From assembly GCA_020073015.1 (NCBI GenBank), contig JAIQFZ010000015.1, positions 1 to 52,901 on the forward strand: a DNA stretch of 52,901 bases. Reading direction: 5' to 3'. The stretch is from Terriglobia bacterium (GTDB taxonomy: Bacteria > Acidobacteriota > Terriglobia > Terriglobales > Acidobacteriaceae). Below the pieces are notes generated by a model. It worked only from the letters and a program-made list of their open reading frames with translations. It was not told the origin of the DNA and ran no database searches. The translations under genes were made by a program, and so were the position numbers. Of the stretch, positions 51,897-52,901 are shown in pieces; position 1 is the first letter of the stretch, and each line of letters opens with the position of its first letter.

Positions 51897-52751
51897 TCAG
51901 CTAAGTAATCCCGCCCCCTTTAGGCGTTGTCTGATTTTTTCGCCGGCCTCTACAACATCCTTTCGAAATGACAGGTACACGATTCCGAGGATGTCCGAAG
52001 GAATTTCCACTTGGCCTTTGTGCAGTATTACCACTCGATCTCGGCCCAACCTAGCCATGAACCACCCTAACTCCATGATGACGTTTTGACGGGCGCGCCA
52101 AGCTCGCTCAATTCTGTCGCTCTCCGGGATCGGATCGTCGGGTGTGAACAGCACGAATGCAAAGCTGCACTGAGCGGCGTAATGCTCAAACTTTTCGATA
52201 ATCGTCTTGCCGAGATCATCCTGCTCGTGAAGAATGACGGGTTCTAAGCCCAGTTCTCGCAGGTAATTCTTGAGCTCCCACTTCTTTGCTTCATCGTGTC
52301 CATGCACAATGAATACCTTCTTGCCGGGCACAGTTTCGGCCATCCGGGTCGGTGAAGTTTGTTTGACCTCCATAGCGTCTGAGCCTCCTTTCTCCCCATC
52401 AGAAAGTAATTGCTCCTCAAGGTAATCGTACATCCGTGATGCCGCATTCTTCGCTACCCGAAATCCCTCTTGGTCAGTTTCGCCCACAAATCCGCCGAGG
52501 TATTTATTGATGTCTGCTATCTCCCACGACCACGGGATTCTCTTCCCATAGTTCATGAGTGAAAAGGCGCGATCCGCCCAGTCCTTATACTCAAGTACGC
52601 TGGGCCTCGGAGAACGCCTCCCCAAGTCTTCGAATTCCCGTAGGCGCTTCCTAATCAGTTCTCTGGTTTTTTCATCCACTCTGGAGTATTGCCTCGCTAG
52701 ATATCGGGACGGCCGACCTGCTCTTCGCGTGAAGTATAACTCTGGAGACAT
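51897..52751 (-). CDS. TIR-like nucleotide-binding protein, probable anti-phage effector
   Basis: 284 residues. The C-terminal ~140 residues match the predicted nucleotide-binding TIR-like domain seen in CBASS and Pycsar effectors (PF10137 type): KVFIVHGHDEAKKWELKNYL, LHEQDDLGKTIIEKFE, FAFVLFTPDDP, RQNVIMELGWFMARLGR and VEIPSDILGIVYL. The glutamate in MELGW is the likely catalytic residue of an NAD-cleaving site. The N-terminal ~135 residues are helical and charged (EYKDWADRAFSLMNYG, SRMYDYLEEQL) and unrecognised; they may sense the trigger. No nucleotide cyclase or SAVED/STING gene is beside it, so it may act alone. Bracketed by direct repeats. Confidence 0.82.
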   Translation of the reverse strand: MSPELYFTRRAGRPSRYLARQYSRVDEKTRELIRKRLREFEDLGRRSPRPSVLEYKDWADRAFSLMNYGKRIPWSWEIADINKYLGGFVGETDQEGFRVAKNAASRMYDYLEEQLLSDGEKGGSDAMEVKQTSPTRMAETVPGKKVFIVHGHDEAKKWELKNYLRELGLEPVILHEQDDLGKTIIEKFEHYAAQCSFAFVLFTPDDPIPESDRIERAWRARQNVIMELGWFMARLGRDRVVILHKGQVEIPSDILGIVYLSFRKDVVEAGEKIRQRLKGAGLLS

Positions 52752-52776
52752 GTCCGCGGCCCCATCCTTGCGTCGC

Positions 52777-52881
52777 GTGGCGCGGACACTCCTGTCCGCG
52801 TGCCGATCCCGCCCGCCAGTTCAAAGTTCACGAAATCCCAAGAGGGACAGGGACGTGGAATCCCACCTTTTGAAAACCGCG
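52777..52881 (+). repeat. Direct repeat, family 4, copy C
   Basis: GTGGCGCGGACACTCCTGTC, then TGCCGATCCCGCC, TTCACGAAATCCCAAGAGGG and GTGGAATCCCACCTTTTGAA. Same orientation as copies A and B; it lies 25 bp upstream of the TIR gene start. The window ends 20 bp after it. Confidence 0.85.
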
Positions 52882-52901
52882 AAAGGAGGAGGACTCGGCT
52901 T

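Noticed and set aside
50830-52881. CRISPR-like interpretation of the three direct repeats
   Set aside because: Repeats are ~100 bp, imperfect and 0.8-1 kb apart with genes between them; no spacer pattern.

Overview
The window is GC-rich bacterial DNA (roughly 60% by eye). It most likely comes from an acidobacterium of the Terriglobia/Koribacter type. The pointers are a VWFA-related secreted protein of the acidobacterial family, a GWxTD-domain protein, a large secreted sortilin/BNR-type propeller, a PilZ-TonB fusion, and intergenic gaps full of short palindromic repeats. No rRNA, tRNA or CRISPR array was found. The assignment stays at phylum level and is an inference.

Layout. 1-2.7 kb: a minus-strand haem operon hemE-hemH-hemG; hemE and hemH each carry an internal deletion. 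2.8-6.1 kb: three translationally coupled minus-strand genes (propeller protein, DUF2085 membrane protein, B12-binding radical SAM protein). 6.3-10.5 kb: a signalling cluster (PAS histidine kinase, NarL-type regulator, two single-domain receivers, Crp-type regulator) with a shared palindrome ACTAGG-N6-CCTAGT before two of the genes. 11-17.4 kb: metabolic genes (PLP enzyme, rpiA, speB, sucA) and a GWxTD protein. 17.5-23.5 kb: a GAF/zinc-ribbon membrane protein, phoB-phoR-phoU and a secreted VWFA protein. 23.8-26.4 kb: tsaD and a CCA/poly(A)-polymerase-type nucleotidyltransferase. 26.4-28.6 kb: a repeat-built island bounded by a 94-bp inverted repeat, holding a broken REP-associated transposase flanked by REP palindromes, a 5'-truncated HEXXH peptidase fragment and a small membrane protein. 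28.6-31.8 kb: the propeller protein.

32.4-43.1 kb is an exopolysaccharide locus. A LuxR-type regulator with a degenerate receiver is divergent from a seven-gene operon: export protein, chain-length protein, degenerate tyrosine-kinase-like protein, undecaprenyl-phosphate sugar transferase, Wzy-like polymerase, one GT4 and a double GT4 fusion. No Wzx flippase is visible. 43.2-44.9 kb is a peroxide-defence operon (PerR/Fur, AhpC, AhpD) with a Fur/PerR-type palindrome just before its first gene. Then come a PilZ-TonB fusion, a sirtuin, DNA polymerase I and a histone-deacetylase-family amidohydrolase.

The last 2.2 kb is accessory: three direct copies of a ~100-bp repeat, two of which bracket a gene for a TIR-like protein, a probable anti-phage effector. 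The strongest leads are the direct-repeat-bracketed TIR gene, the REP/transposase island in which one palindrome interrupts the transposase, the shared operator of the signalling cluster, the two damaged haem genes and the degenerate kinase in the exopolysaccharide operon.
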